Below are positions 62,253 through 64,000 of a stretch of 64,000 nucleotides of DNA, piece after piece; the first letter of the stretch is position 1; the number at the start of each line of letters is the position of its first letter. The notes below the pieces were generated by a model, which was given only the letters and a program-made list of their open reading frames with translations, was not told the DNA's origin and did no database searches. Position numbers and translations under genes: made by a program. Source of the stretch: DASSKA01 sp963839365 (GTDB lineage: Bacteria > Actinomycetota > Actinomycetes > Propionibacteriales > Nocardioidaceae); assembly GCA_963839365.1 (NCBI GenBank), contig CAWIUT010000001.1, positions 248,001 to 312,000 of the forward strand. The letters are read 5' to 3'.

Positions 62253-63683
62253 TTGTCCTCCTTCTCACACCTGGGTGTGCCCGCACACCTGACCGATGTC
62301 CTGGCAGGTCTCAACATCGACCGCCCGACCCCGATCCAGGCCGCAACTGTTCCCGACGCCCTCGCGGGACGCGATGTTCTTGGCCGGGGTCGCACCGGCT
62401 CAGGCAAGACCTATGCCTTTCTGCTTCCTTTGGTCGCCCGGCTCTCGGACCGCCATAGGACACGACCCAAGGCGCCACGTGCGCTGATCCTTGCGCCGAC
62501 GCGTGAGCTCGTCAGCCAGATAGACACGGCCTTGGCCCCGCTGGCCGAGGCGGCCGGCTTGACCACCAGAACCGTCTTCGGCGGCGTGGGCCAGAACCCC
62601 CAGGTCACCGCACTCCGCCGGGGCGTCGACATTCTCGTGGCTTGCCCCGGACGTCTCGAGGACCTGATCGGGCAGGGCCATTGCCGCCTTGACGACATCG
62701 AGATCACGGTCCTCGACGAGGCGGACCACATGTCGGACCTGGGCTTCCTGCCCGCCGTGCGCCGGCTGCTCTCACAGACGCCCAGGCATAGCCAGCGACT
62801 GCTCTTCTCGGCAACGCTGGACCGGGCGATCGACGGGCTGGTGCGCCAGTTCCTCAGTTCCCCGGTCACGCACGAGGCCGACTCGGTGCAGTCGCCCGTG
62901 AGCAACATGGCGCACCACGTCCTGCACGTCGAGCGCGAACACCGACTGGCCATCCTGGTCGATCTGACCAGTGCGCCTGGTCGCACGGTGGTCTTCACCC
63001 GCACCAAGCACGGCGCCAAGGCTCTGAGCCGCCAACTGAACCGCAGCGGCGTGCCGGCGGTAGACCTCCACGGCAACCTCGGCCAGAACGCCCGCACCCG
63101 TAACCTCGAAGCCTTCCACGCTGGTCGGGCTTCGACGCTGGTAGCCACCGACATCGCCGCGCGAGGAATCCACGTCGATGATGTGGCCCTGGTCGTCCAC
63201 GCCGACCCGCCCAGCGAACACAAGGCCTACCTGCACCGCTCCGGCCGCACGGCACGTGCCGGCAACTCGGGAACGGTCGTCACCCTGGTGACCCGTGAGC
63301 AGGTCCAAGACGTCCGCGGGCTGGCACGGGCGGCTGGCATCGTGCCGACGACCACTCGGATCCAGGGTGGCAGCCATCCCATCCTCGTCGAGCTAGCGCC
63401 GGGCGAGCGCGTGCTCACCGGGCCGCTCGAGACCGAGGCCGCACAGGCTCCCTCCGGGCCAGGACAGAGGAAGTCCACCCGCGGGCACCGCAGCCGGCCG
63501 CGCGGGCAGCAGCCCCGCGCTGCCCGCTCACAGGCTGAGGCCCCGACGCCGAAGCGTCCGGAGCCGTCCAGGAAGGCACCGGGTAAGAACCGTTCCTCGC
63601 GCCGCCTCACGGGCCGTAAGCAGGTCGGCGCCACCTCCGGTGGCGGGCACAGCGCAGCGACCTTCAGCGCGGGCCGTCGCTGA
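62253..63683 (+). CDS. DEAD-box RNA helicase
   Basis: A 476-residue DEAD-box helicase: Q motif region IDRPTPIQAA, Walker A GRTGSGKT (46-53), PTREL, DEAD at 155-158 in VLDEADHMSDLGF, SAT at 186-188 in LLFSATLD, VATDIAARGIHVDDV and HRSGRTARAG. After about residue 395 a basic, disordered tail (Arg/Lys/Pro/Ser-rich) probably binds RNA. The start must be TTG at 62253 to keep the conserved SSFSHLGVP N-terminus; no ATG or GTG is suitably placed. Such proteins remodel RNA, often in the cold or in ribosome assembly. Confidence 0.92.
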   Translation: MSSFSHLGVPAHLTDVLAGLNIDRPTPIQAATVPDALAGRDVLGRGRTGSGKTYAFLLPLVARLSDRHRTRPKAPRALILAPTRELVSQIDTALAPLAEAAGLTTRTVFGGVGQNPQVTALRRGVDILVACPGRLEDLIGQGHCRLDDIEITVLDEADHMSDLGFLPAVRRLLSQTPRHSQRLLFSATLDRAIDGLVRQFLSSPVTHEADSVQSPVSNMAHHVLHVEREHRLAILVDLTSAPGRTVVFTRTKHGAKALSRQLNRSGVPAVDLHGNLGQNARTRNLEAFHAGRASTLVATDIAARGIHVDDVALVVHADPPSEHKAYLHRSGRTARAGNSGTVVTLVTREQVQDVRGLARAAGIVPTTTRIQGGSHPILVELAPGERVLTGPLETEAAQAPSGPGQRKSTRGHRSRPRGQQPRAARSQAEAPTPKRPEPSRKAPGKNRSSRRLTGRKQVGATSGGGHSAATFSAGRR

Positions 63684-64000
63684 CCACGCGGGGCATCGCC
63701 ACTGGCACGTGGTGAGAATGGCTCCGACAGGCGGGGATCTGAACCACGCCACGAACCACGCCGTCGACAAAGTAGTAGGACGCCTCCGGGTGCCAGCCCG
63801 CCAGCCTGGGCCGGTGCGACACCACGACCACATGCTCACCCGCCGGAGGCCGGCCCTCCCAACCATTGGTCAGGTCAAAGAGGTGTCGCCCGAGCACGTC
63901 GAGCCGATGCTCTCCCCCGTCGGCCCGACGTAGCCGGCCGACGCCTCAGACACCCTGAACCGTCCACCCTCGACCAGCTCAGCATCGCCGTTGAAGTACC
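63664..64000 (-). pseudogene. Decayed dihydrofolate-reductase-family (RibD-C-like) gene, cut by window end
   Basis: Two frames: near the window end GDAELVEGGRFRVSEASAGY then VGPTGESIG, and then in another frame LGRHLFDLTNGWEGRPPAGE, HVVVVSHRP and GWHPEASYYFVDGV. The shift is near 63900 (a base appears lost in the codons before LGRHLFD). After VDGV the family sequence ends and the frame stops at 63664, so the C-terminal half is missing too. Its tail overlaps the helicase gene end. Confidence 0.7.

Noticed and set aside
60434..62407. 657-codon minus-strand frame opposite the phosphoesterase
   Set aside because: Val/Gly/Arg-rich and domain-free; the plus strand carries a complete enzyme with signal peptide and ribosome site.

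Overview
The window is GC-rich throughout, uses many GTG starts and GTGA/ATGA stop-start overlaps, and carries actinobacterial marker genes (a pSAM2-type Rep, a UPF0182 membrane protein, a RipA-like NlpC/P60 protein, an actinobacterial-style orn). It is chromosomal DNA of an actinobacterium. A Nocardioidaceae-like host is my inference; no rRNA is present to confirm it.

Region 1 (0.3-12.7 kb) is metabolic. A PucR regulator faces a three-gene operon (NCS1 permease, carbon-nitrogen hydrolase, agmatinase-type ureohydrolase) whose genes overlap by 4 bases; this suggests uptake and stepwise hydrolysis of a guanidino or amide nitrogen compound. A two-component system lies divergent to a DoxX-Rieske fusion and next to a small membrane protein with several histidines. 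An aldo/keto reductase and a dimethylglycine/sarcosine dehydrogenase-like enzyme follow.

Region 2 (12.7-32.7 kb) is mixed housekeeping: a decayed ABC-2 permease, a tandem YbjQ-type protein, a stand-alone condensation-domain protein, a TrkA-C membrane protein, tRNA-Arg(TCT), an acyl-CoA thioesterase-like protein, a Zur/ZIP zinc operon with a 27-base palindromic operator, a TreT-like glycosyltransferase, a MOSC protein, oligoribonuclease, tRNA-His(GTG), a PQ-loop protein, a NlpC/P60 endopeptidase, an O-methyltransferase, a DUF1326/DUF2182 pair, a pirin and a CrtI-like oxidoreductase.

Region 3 (32.7-54.0 kb) is an accessory, decaying region. It starts at tRNA-Lys(CTT) with the remnant of an actinomycete integrative and conjugative element (frameshifted integrase joined to a truncated RepSA). 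A broken toxin-antitoxin-like pair follows. Five insertion sequences with resolvable ends and target duplications come next: three IS256-type copies of one lineage, one other IS256 type, one IS3 and one IS5 would make six elements, of which the three related IS256 copies are labelled A, B and C here. Two host genes can be rebuilt in frame across the insertions. A family of secreted/lipoprotein paralogues with a conserved WEL-LG core occurs three times here (one frameshifted) and is not a family I recognise.

Region 4 (54.0-64.0 kb) returns to ordinary gene density: a divergent anti-sigma-type ATPase and STAS protein, a UPF0182 protein, an MFS transporter, a secreted phosphoesterase, a DEAD-box helicase and a decayed DHFR-family gene cut by the window end.
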